Assembly: GCF_008726925.1 (NCBI RefSeq)
Contig: NZ_VYWO01000010.1
Span: forward strand, 1 to 19,159
From: Aerococcus sanguinicola
GTDB taxonomy: Bacteria; Bacillota; Bacilli; Lactobacillales; Aerococcaceae
Length of the DNA: 19,159 nt
Direction: 5' to 3'
Shown here: piece after piece, positions 1 through 7,885 of the stretch
Layout: each line of letters starts with the position of its first letter
How positions within the stretch are numbered: position 1 is the stretch's first letter
The notes under the pieces: model-generated
Database searches by the model: none
The model's input: the letters and a program-made list of their open reading frames with translations, nothing else
Told to the model about the DNA's origin: nothing
Translations under genes and position numbers: made by a program

Positions 1-126
1 TGTTATGAAATATCGTATTCACTGATAAATTCTATTTTAAAATCCAAAATAAAAACCATGCATGACAAAAATCACACATGGTAAAAATTTATTTATTTGC
101 CTGTCTACTTGACAGGGGGCAGTTCA
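1..126 (-). mobile_element. Terminus of an IS3-type insertion sequence (left window edge)
   Basis: These bases are the exact reverse complement of 19033-19158. Read inward from the tip the sequence begins TGAACTGCCCCCTGTC and contains the small palindrome CCTGTC-AAGTA-GACAGG. The match stops at base 126: base 127 and its counterpart at 19032 differ, so base 126 is the tip of the repeated element. A tip starting TG and followed by a C-run resembles the IS3/IS150 family. No transposase reading frame lies inside the window, so the body of the element would lie to the left. The tip sits 43 bp after the pdxS stop codon. Confidence 0.7.
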
Positions 127-169
127 CAAGGAGGTCGCTTTTTGTCTTAATGAGGGATAGCTTGGGGAT

Positions 170-1024
170 TTAGCGCAGAGCCATGAGGACGTTGATTTCA
201 TCTTCGTTGAGGCCGACCATAGCTTCACCCAGGTCATAGGAGACTTCGGCAATTACTTCTGGCTTATCGTAGTTAGCAACGGCTCTGACGATCGCTTGGG
301 CCCGCTTCTCTGGATTGCCGCTCTTGAAGATGCCGCTCCCAACGAAGACACCTTCCGCTCCTAGTTGGCGCATGAGGGCAGCGTCGGCAGGGGTAGCGAC
401 GCCACCAGCAGAGAAGTTAGGGACTGGCAGGCGGCCTTCTTGGTGGACATAGCGCAGGAGCTCGATAGGAACTTGGAGCTCTTTAGCTCGAGTATAGAGT
501 TCTTCTTCCTGGAGGGCGCGGACACTAGCGATTTCTTGGTTGAGGGTGCGGAGGTGTTGGACGGCTTGGACCACGTCGCCCGTGCCGGCTTCCCCCTTGG
601 TCCGAATCATAGCTGCCCCTTCGCTGATGCGGCGGAGGGCTTCTCCAAGATTGCGGCAGCCACAGACGAAGGGCGTCTTGAAGTCGTGCTTGTTAATATG
701 GTTAGCATTATCTGCAGGGGAGAGGACTTCGGATTCATCGATATAGTCGATCTTTAGGGCTTCCAGGACTTGAGCCTCAACGAAGTGGCCAATCCGTGCC
801 TTAGCCATGACGGGGATGTTCACGGCTTCTTGGATGGCTTGAATAACGGCGGGGTCGCTCATCCGGCTGACGCCTCCTGCCTGGCGGATATCGGCGGGAA
901 CACGTTCCAGTGCCATAACGGCGACAGCTCCGGCTGCTTCAGCGATCTTCGCTTGTTCCGGGTTGATGACATCCATGATGACCCCACCCAGTAATTTGTC
1001 GTTCACTTCTTTGAATTCTGTCAT
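170..1024 (-). CDS. pdxS: Pyridoxal 5'-phosphate synthase lyase subunit PdxS
   Basis: PdxS builds pyridoxal 5'-phosphate from ribose 5-phosphate, glyceraldehyde 3-phosphate and ammonia in the DXP-independent vitamin B6 pathway. It forms a cytoplasmic dodecamer that takes ammonia from the glutaminase PdxT. The 284-residue protein has the (beta/alpha)8-barrel signatures: GGVIMDV with the substrate-binding Asp near residue 18, the Schiff-base lysine in [10 protein letters not shown] (about K75, equivalent to K81 of B. subtilis), the second lysine in [10 protein letters not shown], and the phosphate-binding [10 protein letters not shown] and [10 protein letters not shown] loops. It ends about ten residues earlier than the Bacillus protein, which is normal for the C-terminal tail. 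The ATG at 1024 has an AAAGGAGG ribosome site. pdxT would be expected just downstream, but the IS end intervenes. The divergent neighbour is a PdxR-like regulator. Confidence 0.97.
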   Translation of the reverse strand: MTEFKEVNDKLLGGVIMDVINPEQAKIAEAAGAVAVMALERVPADIRQAGGVSRMSDPAVIQAIQEAVNIPVMAKARIGHFVEAQVLEALKIDYIDESEVLSPADNANHINKHDFKTPFVCGCRNLGEALRRISEGAAMIRTKGEAGTGDVVQAVQHLRTLNQEIASVRALQEEELYTRAKELQVPIELLRYVHQEGRLPVPNFSAGGVATPADAALMRQLGAEGVFVGSGIFKSGNPEKRAQAIVRAVANYDKPEVIAEVSYDLGEAMVGLNEDEINVLMALR

Positions 1025-1118
1025 GATATGACCTCCTTTTTCTCATGGATTTATTATAAAATAAGCCTGTGACCATCGAAAGCTACAAAAGCAAATAAAA
1101 AAAGGGGTACAGATAAAC
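1025..1118. promoter_or_regulatory. Divergent pdxS/pdxR control region
   Basis: This 94-bp gap separates the divergent starts of pdxS and the MocR-type regulator. On the minus strand it contains TATAAT-like sequence (TTATAATAA, around 1050-1060) suitable as a -10 for pdxS, with only a weak -35. A PdxR dimer would be expected to bind here. I did not find a convincing direct repeat that would mark its operator. Confidence 0.45.
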
Positions 1119-2504
1119 ATGTTATCGATTGACTTTCAACCAGGTGAGAAACTCTATGAACAAATTTACCAGCGTTTGAAGGCGGCCATTGCGGACGGTT
1201 ACTACCAGAGTGGGGATCAATTGCCTTCCTTCCGGGCCTATGCGGGGCACTTGGGGGTCAGCTTGAATACGGTCAAGACTGCCTATTTCCAGCTTTTGGA
1301 AGAGGGCTATATTATCTCTAAGGAACGTTGTGGTTTCTTCGTGGATAAGATCGAACTGGACCATCTGGGGCCCCAGGAAGCCGTCTACCCCCACTACCTG
1401 GAAGACAAAGCCGCCCAGCCGAGCTGGCGCTATGATTTCTCCCCTTCAGCGGTTGACTTGGAGGCCCTGGCACGGACGGGACTCAGCCAGGCAGCAGGTA
1501 TAGGGATGGCCCAGGCCTCTCATTACCAGCAAGCCAATCCCCTGGGAGAAGTTCGCCTGCGCAACGCCTTGGCCTCCTACCTCTATGAATTCCGGGGCCT
1601 GGCAAGCTCGGCTGCCAATATTGTCATTACGCGGGGCTTTGCCCATAACTTGTTGGCCCTAAACCAGGTCTTTGGCCAGGCGACTTATGGCCTGGAAGAC
1701 CCCGGTTACGCCCTCAACTTGTCAGGCCTGCATGAGAATTTCCAGCAGCCAGAGCTGATTCCTATTGACCGCTACGGCTTCTCAGTCAAGGACTTGGAGC
1801 AGACCGCCGCCAATATTGCGGTCGTCTCGCCCAACCACCAATTTCCTACCGGGCAAGTGATGGGAGTCCGCCGCCGCCAGCGTTTGCTGAACTGGGCGTC
1901 AGAAGGACCAGACCGCTATATTATCGAGGATGACTATGATTCCGTCTTCAAATACGCGGGACGGCGGATTCCTGCGATGAAGGCCATTGACCGGGAGGAC
2001 CGGGTGATCTTATCGGGCTCCTTCTCCAAGGCAATCGGACCTTTTATAGGCCTGGGCTATATGGTCTTGCCAGATGCGCTCTTGGCGGACTACCAGGCTT
2101 GCGCCAAGCTGGGGCTGACCCCGTCTGTTGCCAGTCAGTTAACCCTCAGCCAATGGATGGCGGAGGGCCAGTTCACTAAACATGTTAACCGGATGAATAC
2201 TTATTACCGCAAGAAGCAGCGTTTGATGGTGGATGCCCTCCAAGATCTTCAGGGCCTGTCCTTCACCCAGGCGGATACGGGGCTCTACTTGGTCTTCCGC
2301 CTGGATCCGGCTTGCTTTGCCCTGGACCAAGTGACCCAGACCTGGCAGACAGCCGGCTTGAAGATCGACAGTGTAGCCAGCTACTGCCGGCAGATGACCT
2401 GGCCCTGGGCAGACTATCTTCTGGGCTTGGGTGGTGTTCCCCTGGCTGAACTGCCCCAAGCGATGAAGCTTCTTCGGAAGACTTTGGAGGCGAGTAAACT
2501 TTGA
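1119..2504 (+). CDS. pdxR: MocR/GntR-type PLP-dependent regulator, probably PdxR
   Basis: MocR regulators join a GntR winged helix to a fold-type I aminotransferase domain that senses pyridoxal phosphate. Here residues 8-75 form the helix-turn-helix (GEKLYEQIYQRLKAAIADG, then HLGVSLNTVKTAYFQLLEEGYI). The remaining about 380 residues match the aminotransferase fold, with the PLP lysine in SGSFSKAIG (about K304) and an EDDYDS motif near 268. At 461 residues it has the family's usual length. Position next to and divergent from pdxS makes control of PLP synthesis the likely role: typically activation when PLP is low and repression when it is high. That is inference from known PdxR systems. The ATG at 1119 follows an AGGGG ribosome site. 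Confidence 0.9.
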   Translation: MLSIDFQPGEKLYEQIYQRLKAAIADGYYQSGDQLPSFRAYAGHLGVSLNTVKTAYFQLLEEGYIISKERCGFFVDKIELDHLGPQEAVYPHYLEDKAAQPSWRYDFSPSAVDLEALARTGLSQAAGIGMAQASHYQQANPLGEVRLRNALASYLYEFRGLASSAANIVITRGFAHNLLALNQVFGQATYGLEDPGYALNLSGLHENFQQPELIPIDRYGFSVKDLEQTAANIAVVSPNHQFPTGQVMGVRRRQRLLNWASEGPDRYIIEDDYDSVFKYAGRRIPAMKAIDREDRVILSGSFSKAIGPFIGLGYMVLPDALLADYQACAKLGLTPSVASQLTLSQWMAEGQFTKHVNRMNTYYRKKQRLMVDALQDLQGLSFTQADTGLYLVFRLDPACFALDQVTQTWQTAGLKIDSVASYCRQMTWPWADYLLGLGGVPLAELPQAMKLLRKTLEASKL

Positions 2505-2588
2505 CCTTTCATTAAATTAAAAACAATTTATCTACTTTAGCGCTGCAAAAAAGCTTATAATAAAATAAAAAGGGAAGGGGGAGCTCCT

Positions 2589-3041
2589 ATGAGGATCCTA
2601 ATGATCTTAGCCCTCTTATGGGGCATTCAGCTACTGATAAACCTCGTCGGACTCCGTTTATCTTTTGGGAAGGCTTTCCTGGATGTCCAAGCAAATAAAC
2701 GCTGTCTGAAAATTTATCTGATTTTTTTACTTAGTATGCTTGGACTGATCATCCTGGAAGGCTATGTCTTACCCTTTGCTTTCTTTTGCTGCATCCTGCC
2801 ACAATTCCTTAAAAGTTACTCTCGGACTTTAGAAGACCTCTATGTCGTGGGGACCAGCTATCTAATTGTCTTTATCCCCCAACTGGTCTTTGTCTGGCAG
2901 ATGGTGAAGCATTTAAAGCAAATCAAGGAAAAGCGGTTCAGCCTAACTTACTTCCTGACCATTTTCTGTATCCTTCTTCTTCTAGGCACAGCCTGGGCCA
3001 TCCTTCTCCCTATCACGGCCATTGCCTTATATGGGGTGTGA
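2589..3041 (+). CDS. Small four-helix membrane protein, unknown function
   Basis: I do not recognise this 150-residue protein. It is almost entirely hydrophobic, with predicted membrane segments at about residues 3-22, 40-65, 83-105 and 120-148, and a short basic loop (KHLKQIKEKRF) before the last segment. The ATG follows an AGGGGGAG ribosome site, and a TATAAT lies at about 2557-2562, so it probably has its own promoter after the 84-bp gap from pdxR. A strong hairpin follows the stop. No catalytic or transport motif is visible. It is a real gene by its start signals and uninterrupted frame, but its role is unknown. Confidence 0.7.
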   Translation: MRILMILALLWGIQLLINLVGLRLSFGKAFLDVQANKRCLKIYLIFLLSMLGLIILEGYVLPFAFFCCILPQFLKSYSRTLEDLYVVGTSYLIVFIPQLVFVWQMVKHLKQIKEKRFSLTYFLTIFCILLLLGTAWAILLPITAIALYGV

Positions 3042-3066
3042 GTGCTATTTATTTTTATCTTAAAGA

Positions 3067-3117
3067 GAAAAAGCTCGAAATCTCTTAGCGCATCCGCTAG
3101 ATTTTCGAGCTTTTTTG
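3067..3117. terminator. Bidirectional intrinsic terminator between convergent genes
   Basis: An A-rich left arm AAAAAGCTCGAAA pairs with TTTTCGAGCTTTTTT, and inside lies TAGCG-CATC-CGCTA. The run of T on the right serves the plus-strand gene ending at 3041; the complementary run of A on the left serves the minus-strand permease ending at 3135. Confidence 0.9.
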
Positions 3118-3134
3118 CTAGTTCATATAATTTT

Positions 3135-4436
3135 TTACTGGTCCGACTTAATCTTGAGGTCCTTGAATTCGGGCAGGGCGAGGTTGAGGCAGACGCCGAC
3201 GATGGCGGCTAGGGCGGTCCCAGAGAGGGAGAAGACGCCGACTTGGAGGATGGCACCGCCGAGTCCGAGGACAAGCATGGCGCTTGCAATGACTAGGTTG
3301 CGGACCTGGTTGAAGTTGACCCGGGCTTCGATGAGGACCTTCAAGCCGTTACTGGCGATGACCCCATAGAGAAGGATGGACATCCCGCCTAAGACAGCGG
3401 CAGGGATGGTGGAGATGAGGGCAGTGAACTTGCCCAGGCAGCTCAAGACCATAGCGATAATAGCCGCATTACGGATGACGCTGACAGAGGAGACCCGGGT
3501 AAGGCCGATAACGCCAGTGTTTTCACCGTATGTGGTGTTGGCAGGACCACCTAAGAGGGCAGAAACAGCTGTCCCAACGCCATCCCCGATCAGGGTTCGG
3601 TGGAGGCCCGGTTTTTTCAAGAATTCCCGGCCGCAGATTTCACTGAGGACAGTGTGGTCGCCGATGTGTTCCGAGATAGTTACGAGGGCAACGGGCAGGA
3701 TAGCGATGGCTTCGGGACCGAAGTAGAAGCGGTAGCTGTCGAAGAAGGGGGTCTTGAAGGGGAGCTGGAATTCGGGTAATTGGAACCAGGCAGCTTCATG
3801 GACTGGGCTGAAGTCAACGAGCCCTAAGCAAGCGGCCGTGATGTATCCGCCAATCAAGCCAATGAGGAAGGGGATGACCCGGATGAAGCCGCGGCCATAC
3901 ACGTTAACGAAGGCACAGATGAGGAAGGTCACGACCGCAACCAACATCTGTTGCCAAGTCCCATCGGCTGTGAAGCCTGCATTGCTGACAGCGGAGGAAG
4001 ACAGGCTGAGGCCAATGACAATAATCATAGGGCCAATCACGATAGGGGGAAGGAGGCGGTCGATCCAGCCAGTCCCCAGGGCCTTGACGAGGAGAGCGAC
4101 GAGCACATAGATGATCCCGGTCATGATGACCCCTGTCTGGGCTGCTGAGATATCGCCCCCTAGCTGCTTAATGGCATAGGACATGGCCCCAATAAAGGCA
4201 AAGGAGGAGCCGAGGTAGACCGGAACCTGGTGCTTGGTCGCTAGGTGGTAGATCAATGTCCCGGACCCACTACAGAAGAGCGCAACCGAGACAGGCAGGC
4301 CTAGGATCAGCGGTACGAGAATGGTCGCGCCAAACATGGCGAAGACGTGCTGGAAGCTGAGGAGTAAACCTTCCGCAAAGGGCGGCGTTTCATCAATATC
4401 ATAATTCATGCGTAACTGTTTAGTGTTCATTTCCAT
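3135..4436 (-). CDS. uraA: Uracil permease (NCS2 family, UraA/PyrP)
   Basis: This 433-residue inner-membrane transporter belongs to the nucleobase:cation symporter-2 family and should import uracil with protons. The start of the family signature is clear (QHVFAMFGATILVPLILG) followed by VPVYLGSSFAFI, as in E. coli UraA and B. subtilis PyrP. The two glutamates that contact uracil are present in TISEHIGDH and in NTTYGENTGV. About 14 membrane segments are expected. The ATG at 4436 is preceded by a GGAGGG ribosome site; a second ATG two codons on is less well spaced. It stands alone, with its own promoter and short leader, and no other pyrimidine genes nearby. Confidence 0.93.
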   Translation of the reverse strand: MEMNTKQLRMNYDIDETPPFAEGLLLSFQHVFAMFGATILVPLILGLPVSVALFCSGSGTLIYHLATKHQVPVYLGSSFAFIGAMSYAIKQLGGDISAAQTGVIMTGIIYVLVALLVKALGTGWIDRLLPPIVIGPMIIVIGLSLSSSAVSNAGFTADGTWQQMLVAVVTFLICAFVNVYGRGFIRVIPFLIGLIGGYITAACLGLVDFSPVHEAAWFQLPEFQLPFKTPFFDSYRFYFGPEAIAILPVALVTISEHIGDHTVLSEICGREFLKKPGLHRTLIGDGVGTAVSALLGGPANTTYGENTGVIGLTRVSSVSVIRNAAIIAMVLSCLGKFTALISTIPAAVLGGMSILLYGVIASNGLKVLIEARVNFNQVRNLVIASAMLVLGLGGAILQVGVFSLSGTALAAIVGVCLNLALPEFKDLKIKSDQ

Positions 4437-4509
4437 GACAGGTATCCCTCCATTGTACTAGAACTGACAAGTCAACAAGGGTCAGCCTAAAGCTGGCCAA
4501 ACTTTTGAA
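4437..4509 (-). promoter_or_regulatory. Short leader of the uracil permease with two possible hairpins
   Basis: The transcript leader is about 65 nt. It can form GGCcAGC-TTTAG-GCTgACC (one mismatch) and a small TTGACttGTCAG stem before the ribosome site. I do not see a clear PyrR-binding loop or an intrinsic terminator/antiterminator pair, so attenuation by PyrR is not shown. Confidence 0.3.
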
Positions 4510-4538
4510 ATTATACCTTAGAAAAAGCTCTGATTCAA
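4510..4538 (-). promoter_or_regulatory. SigA-type promoter for the uracil permease
   Basis: On the minus strand TTGAAT and a perfect TATAAT are separated by 17 bp. This is the best promoter match in the left part of the window and lies 74 bp before the permease start. Confidence 0.8.
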
Positions 4539-4562
4539 GAGGAATTTAAGAAAAAATTAAAA

Positions 4563-4589
4563 AAAGAAGCTGGGAGAAAACCAGCTTCT
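4563..4589 (-). terminator. Intrinsic terminator of the ybjQ-like gene
   Basis: On the minus strand AGAAGCTGG pairs with CCAGCTTCT across a seven-base loop, followed by TTTTTTAATTTTTT. It begins seven bases after the stop codon of the YbjQ-family gene. Confidence 0.9.
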
Positions 4590-4595
4590 TTTGGC

Positions 4596-4916
4596 CTAAT
4601 CGATAGATACAGCGGTCCCGCTACAGGTTACCATGAGCATGCCATTGTCAGCACCGAGGACCTCATAGTCCATCTTAACCCCCACAACAGCATTGGCGCC
4701 TAATTCCTTGGCCCGTCCCTCCATTTCGCTGAGGGCTTCTTCGCGAGTCCGGTTGAGCTCCTCTTCATAGCCTTGTGAGCGCCCGCCGAAGATATTGCGT
4801 AAGCCGGCGCCGATATCTTTGAACATGTTAATCCCAGTGATGACTTCACCGAAGACAATGCCGTGGTAGGCTTGGATACTTTTGCCTTCAATTTGGGCAG
4901 TAGTTGTAGTAATCAT
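4596..4916 (-). CDS. YbjQ/UPF0145 family protein
   Basis: This 106-residue protein matches the YbjQ (UPF0145) family of small, pentameric cytoplasmic proteins with an ill-defined role; the family has been described as a putative heavy-metal-binding domain. Family features visible are the N-terminal ITTT...[16 protein letters not shown] segment, the central helix with [13 protein letters not shown], and the [15 protein letters not shown] strand. No other metal-handling gene is near. The ATG at 4916 follows AAAGGAG. It is transcribed towards its own terminator; upstream lies repeat array 1. Confidence 0.88.
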   Translation of the reverse strand: MITTTTAQIEGKSIQAYHGIVFGEVITGINMFKDIGAGLRNIFGGRSQGYEEELNRTREEALSEMEGRAKELGANAVVGVKMDYEVLGADNGMLMVTCSGTAVSID

Positions 4917-5078
4917 AGGGCATCTCCTTTTCTTTATGTAAGGGCTTTTGTTAATTTAATCATAACAAAAAATACCGCTAGAATAAATGATGATTTGTTT
5001 GTGTGTTGGTCATATTCAACCCACACTTGCTAGCCCTGATTGAATGTTAGCTAATTGTTTGAACTGAGTCGCTAGACT
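4917..5078. other. Gene-free upstream region of the ybjQ-like gene
   Basis: About 160 bp between the YbjQ start and repeat array 1. It holds the ybjQ ribosome site, a weak TATGAT -10 candidate, and an imperfect hairpin GTGTGTTG...CAACCCACAC (about 5001-5026). I see no gene. Confidence 0.5.
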
Positions 5079-5087
5079 TCACACCCT
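5079..5087 (-). repeat. Array 1 distal end motif
   Basis: A TCACACCCT (AGGGTGTGA on the minus strand) beyond the last full unit. The array is therefore bracketed by this 9-mer on both sides, or a further unit has been lost here. Confidence 0.7.
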
Positions 5088-5203
5088 AGTTGGGTTCGGT
5101 CGCGCAGAAGTGGCTCCTCTTCACAAAGACCCGCCGAAGACTTTCAGTCTTCTCTGGCTCTTTGCTCCAGAGGTCCACTTCTACCCGCGCGCCCTCACAC
5201 CCT
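5088..5203 (-). repeat. Structured repeat unit A1 (type I)
   Basis: 116 bp, read on the minus strand from AGGGTGTGA to GAACCCAACT. Nested helices: GGGCGCGC/GCGCGACC, GAAGTGG/CCACTTC, CCTCT/AGAGG, CAAAGA/TCTTTG and apical GAAGAC/GTCTTC. The internal loop below the apical stem is GCCAGA/GGCGGG. From GGTAGAAG onwards about 98 bases are identical to unit C1 in array 3, which lies 8.4 kb away in opposite orientation. Confidence 0.88.
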
Positions 5204-5205
5204 AT

Positions 5206-5320
5206 AGTCGGGTTCAGGCTAGCAGAAATAGCTCCTCTTCAGCAAAATCCGTCGAAGACTTTCAGTCTTCTCTGGCTTTTGCCTCCAGAGGTCTATTTCT
5301 CCCGCTAGCCTTCACACCCT
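5206..5320 (-). repeat. Structured repeat unit A2 (type I)
   Basis: 115 bp between the same end motifs. Basal helix GGCTAGC/GCTAGCC, then GAAATAG/CTATTTC, CCTCT/AGAGG, CAAAA/TTTTG and apical GAAGAC/GTCTTC. Compared with A1, both strands of the first, second and fourth helices have changed together, so pairing is kept while sequence is not. Two bases separate it from A1. Confidence 0.88.
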
Positions 5321-5323
5321 GGT

Positions 5324-5442
5324 AGTCGGGCTCACAAAGGCAGAAAGGGAGTGACTTCAGCAAAAGGGAACGACCGGCTGAGAGCCGTTCTTATCCCTTT
5401 TGCTTCCAGTCATCCCTTTCTAAGCGCCTTTGCTCACACCCT
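5324..5442 (-). repeat. Structured repeat unit A3 (type II), overlaps a stop codon
   Basis: 119 bp. Helices: CAAAGGC/GCCTTTG, GAAAGGGA/TCCCTTTC, TGACT/AGTCA, GCAAAAGGGA/TCCCTTTTGC and apical CGGCT/AGCCG with TAAGAA opposite TCGT below the apical stem (type II loop). Its first motif AGGGTGTGA (minus strand, 5442-5434) contains the TGA stop of the monooxygenase gene. The opposite flank reads GAGCCCGACT, so the basal pair T-A becomes T-G. Confidence 0.88.
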
Positions 5443-6510
5443 TGTATACTGCTTGATTTTTGGGAGGATTTTTTCGCCGATGAGGGCAATGGTTTTTTTG
5501 ATTTCGTCGAAGGGCATGCCGCCGATGTCGATTTGGGCGATGTAGCGTTGGTTGTTGTAGGCTTCGTGTTGGGCGAGTAGTTTATCGATGATGAAGTTGG
5601 GTTCGCCCACAGTGATGACACTGCGTGGGTCTTGGCCTTGGGCGAAGAGGCGTTTGGAGATGCCGCGTCCGTTGGCAAGGCGGAGGCCTCGGTCGACGCA
5701 GGGATAGTAGGTGCGGTAGGCTTCCTGCATGTCTTCACGGGGGAAGAAGAAGCCACCGGTGGCGACAGGTAGGGCATCTACTTGGTGGCCAGCTTCTTTA
5801 GCCTGGCGCCGGTAGACGTCGATATGCATTTCATAGGAATCGATTGTGCCTGCGAGGTGAACGAGCTGTAAGGGCACCCCGCGTTGGCCGGCGCGTTCAG
5901 CTGATCCCAGGCTCCCACCAACCCCTTGCCAGATAGGCAGGCCGCCTCCTGGCCGATCGGGGCGGGGGAGGATGTTTTGTTCTGTTAAGGCTGGGCGAAA
6001 CTTGCCCTCCCAGCTGACGGGATCCTGTGTATTGATTTTTAACAGGAGGTCAAACTTCTCATCGAAGAGCTCTTCATAATCAGCGAAGTCATAACCGAAG
6101 AGGTCGAAGATGCCCAGGCGTGAGGCGCGCCCGCCGACGATTTCCATGCGCTCGTTAGAGATTAAGTCAACCGTAGCAGCTTCTTCGAAGACGCGGACGG
6201 GGTCGGCGGTGGATAGGATACTGGCAGCTGTGCCGAGTTTGATGTTTTGCGTTTTCGCCGCAATGGCACTCAGGATGACGAAGTGGGCTTGGGAGATGAA
6301 ATAGTCTTGGTGGGATTCGCCTAGCATAAAGCAATCTAACCCGGCTTCTTCTGCGAGGACGGCCATTTCGATGATTTCATGGATGCGCTGTTTGGCGCTA
6401 ATCCGGTCTCCGGTCCAAGGGTTGGGCATGTGGTCACCGAGGCTGTAAAGGCCGAATTCAAGGCCTTGGCTGGTGTCAAATGATGGAAGAATGGCTTGGG
6501 ATGAAGGCAT
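5434..6510 (-). CDS. LLM-class flavin-dependent monooxygenase
   Basis: The 358-residue protein is a bacterial luciferase-like oxidoreductase, a TIM-barrel enzyme that uses reduced FMN and oxygen. Visible family segments are the N-terminal LEFGLYSLGDHM strand, ILSAIAAKTQNIKLGTAASIL, DPVRVFEEAATVDLISNERMEIVGGR and LPIWQGVGGS near residue 195. The substrate cannot be told. The ATG at 6510 follows AAAGGAG at good spacing. It lies 47 bp after the rlmA-like gene on the same strand, so the two are probably co-transcribed. The end is odd: the last codons AGG GTG TGA are the first nine bases of a structured repeat, so the repeat supplies the final residues and the stop. The last 58 codons rarely end in T. 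Confidence 0.88.
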   Translation of the reverse strand: MPSSQAILPSFDTSQGLEFGLYSLGDHMPNPWTGDRISAKQRIHEIIEMAVLAEEAGLDCFMLGESHQDYFISQAHFVILSAIAAKTQNIKLGTAASILSTADPVRVFEEAATVDLISNERMEIVGGRASRLGIFDLFGYDFADYEELFDEKFDLLLKINTQDPVSWEGKFRPALTEQNILPRPDRPGGGLPIWQGVGGSLGSAERAGQRGVPLQLVHLAGTIDSYEMHIDVYRRQAKEAGHQVDALPVATGGFFFPREDMQEAYRTYYPCVDRGLRLANGRGISKRLFAQGQDPRSVITVGEPNFIIDKLLAQHEAYNNQRYIAQIDIGGMPFDEIKKTIALIGEKILPKIKQYTRV

Positions 6511-6557
6511 GTAAGGGCTCCTTTCTCTAGCTGAACGGCTTCAAATGACTGAGCAGT

Positions 6558-7406
6558 TTAAACCGACTCGCCGATTAAAATTTCTAAATCAATGCTAATT
6601 TCTGAAAGTTTGAGCGCTGCTTGGCGGGCAGGGTCGGCGGCGTGCCACATGAGCGGCGTCATCTGGATGAGGTCGGCCATGCCATCTGGGGTCATGGCGA
6701 CTTGGTCCTGGTAGTGGTGGACCTCCGTATTCGCGAAGTTGGCTTGGAAACGTTGGCGGCTCTGGGAGGGGTCCTGGCTGACATCGTCCTTATCCAGGAC
6801 AAGTTGGCGGAGTTCGACGAGATAGTTTGGTCCGGGGATGATCTTGATAAAGGGAGCGCCTGGCTTTAAGACCCGTTTCACTTCCTGGTAGTTGGAAGGG
6901 GAGAGGATGGTTAAAGCCAGGTCCAAGCTCTTGTCAGCGAGCGGGATTTGGGCTAGGTCAGCGACGGCCCAGAGTGCTTGGCTGGACTGTTTGGCGGCGG
7001 TCTGGATACCCGCTTTAGCGAGGTCCAGTCCCAGGCCGTGGACCGCTTCTCCTTCAAACTGGTTCAAGAAGTCAAGGAGGTGGCTGCCTTCGCCAGTCCC
7101 TAGGTCAGCCAGGTAGAGTGGACCCGAGCTGACTCTCGCAGCGACAGCTTGGGCGACTTGGGCTAGGCACTGGCCATAGAGCTGCCCCTGGCCCATGATG
7201 CGCTGGCGGGCTTGGAAGAGCTCGGCCGTATAGTGTTTCTCCTGGTGGTTGGGGGCTAGGTTGATATAGCCCTGCTTGGCCAGGTTGAATTGGTGTTTAT
7301 TCGGGCATTGGACTTCCTGGTTCAGCCCTTCTTGGCAGAGGGGGCAGCTGAGGCGTCCTTGCCAGGCTTGGATTTTTCTTTGGGCAAGTTGCTTTTTACT
7401 TTGCAT
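6558..7406 (-). CDS. rlmA: 23S rRNA (guanine-N1)-methyltransferase, RlmA family
   Basis: RlmA enzymes methylate N1 of a guanine in hairpin 35 of 23S rRNA, G748 in the Gram-positive RlmA(II) group. The protein has the N-terminal zinc site (CPLCQEGLNQEVQCPNKH, Cys-x2-Cys and Cys-x3-His), the following QGYINL segment typical of the family, and a SAM-binding loop ADLGTGEG. I place the start at the ATG at 7406, giving 282 residues, because AAAGGAAAGG precedes it at good spacing. The in-frame ATG at 7436 lacks a ribosome site and follows a small GCCGC...GCGGC hairpin. The downstream monooxygenase gene is probably in the same transcript. Confidence 0.88.
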   Translation of the reverse strand: MQSKKQLAQRKIQAWQGRLSCPLCQEGLNQEVQCPNKHQFNLAKQGYINLAPNHQEKHYTAELFQARQRIMGQGQLYGQCLAQVAQAVAARVSSGPLYLADLGTGEGSHLLDFLNQFEGEAVHGLGLDLAKAGIQTAAKQSSQALWAVADLAQIPLADKSLDLALTILSPSNYQEVKRVLKPGAPFIKIIPGPNYLVELRQLVLDKDDVSQDPSQSRQRFQANFANTEVHHYQDQVAMTPDGMADLIQMTPLMWHAADPARQAALKLSEISIDLEILIGESV

Positions 7407-7495
7407 AATAGGGACCTTTCCTTTAATATTAACCATGTAAGCCGCGAGTAAGCGGCGAATCTAGAACTATCTTATCATAAATAAGAAGGTGTCTC

Positions 7496-7882
7496 ATGCT
7501 TAGAAGAAAACGAATTTATGACGATTATGACAAGGCGGACGGCTACCGGGTCTTGGTGGACCGACTCTGGCCGCGCGGTGTCAAAAAAGAGGCCGCCAAG
7601 CTCGATGCCTGGCCCAAGGAAATTACCCCCTCCAAGGACCTGCGCCAGGCCTACCACCAGGAGGAAGTGGATTTTGAGGCATTCAGCCAGGCCTATGTGG
7701 AAGAATTGCAGGCGAGTGACGAAGCCCAGGCGACCTGCTTGGACCTAGCCCGCCGTGCTCGCGACCACCGGGTGACACTCCTCTATGCCAGTAAGAATGA
7801 ACAGGAGAACCATGCCCGCGTCCTTGAAGCCCATCTTGCTTCGCTGTTGAAGGGAATTCGGACAGACTTGGAGGACGATTAA
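7496..7882 (+). CDS. DUF488 family protein
   Basis: A 128-residue cytoplasmic protein of the DUF488 family, whose function is not established. The family's conserved segments are present: YRVLVDRLWPRGVKKE near residues 17-32, the WPKEITPSKDLRQAYH stretch, and TLLYASKNEQENHA near 94-107. The length is typical. The ATG follows AGAAGGTG. It starts a short plus-strand cluster: the next gene begins 3 bp after its stop. Confidence 0.85.
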   Translation: MLRRKRIYDDYDKADGYRVLVDRLWPRGVKKEAAKLDAWPKEITPSKDLRQAYHQEEVDFEAFSQAYVEELQASDEAQATCLDLARRARDHRVTLLYASKNEQENHARVLEAHLASLLKGIRTDLEDD

Positions 7883-7885
7883 ACC

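Noticed and set aside
4437..4509. PyrR attenuator before the uracil permease
   Set aside because: The leader is too short for an anti-antiterminator, antiterminator and terminator set, and no terminator hairpin with a T-run lies before the start codon.
5090..5325. Open reading frames inside array 1 (also in arrays 3 and 4)
   Set aside because: They run through the structured repeats, lack ribosome sites, and their translations repeat each other only because the units do.
5079..5442. CRISPR array
   Set aside because: The units are tandem, but there is no short constant repeat with unrelated spacers. The variable parts are two arms of one hairpin and pair with each other. No cas gene is present.
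5391..5777. A 128-residue minus-strand frame overlapping the end of the monooxygenase gene
   Set aside because: It is a shadow in another frame. Its low-complexity Ser/Thr/Pro/Lys composition follows from the C- and A-rich third positions of the real gene.
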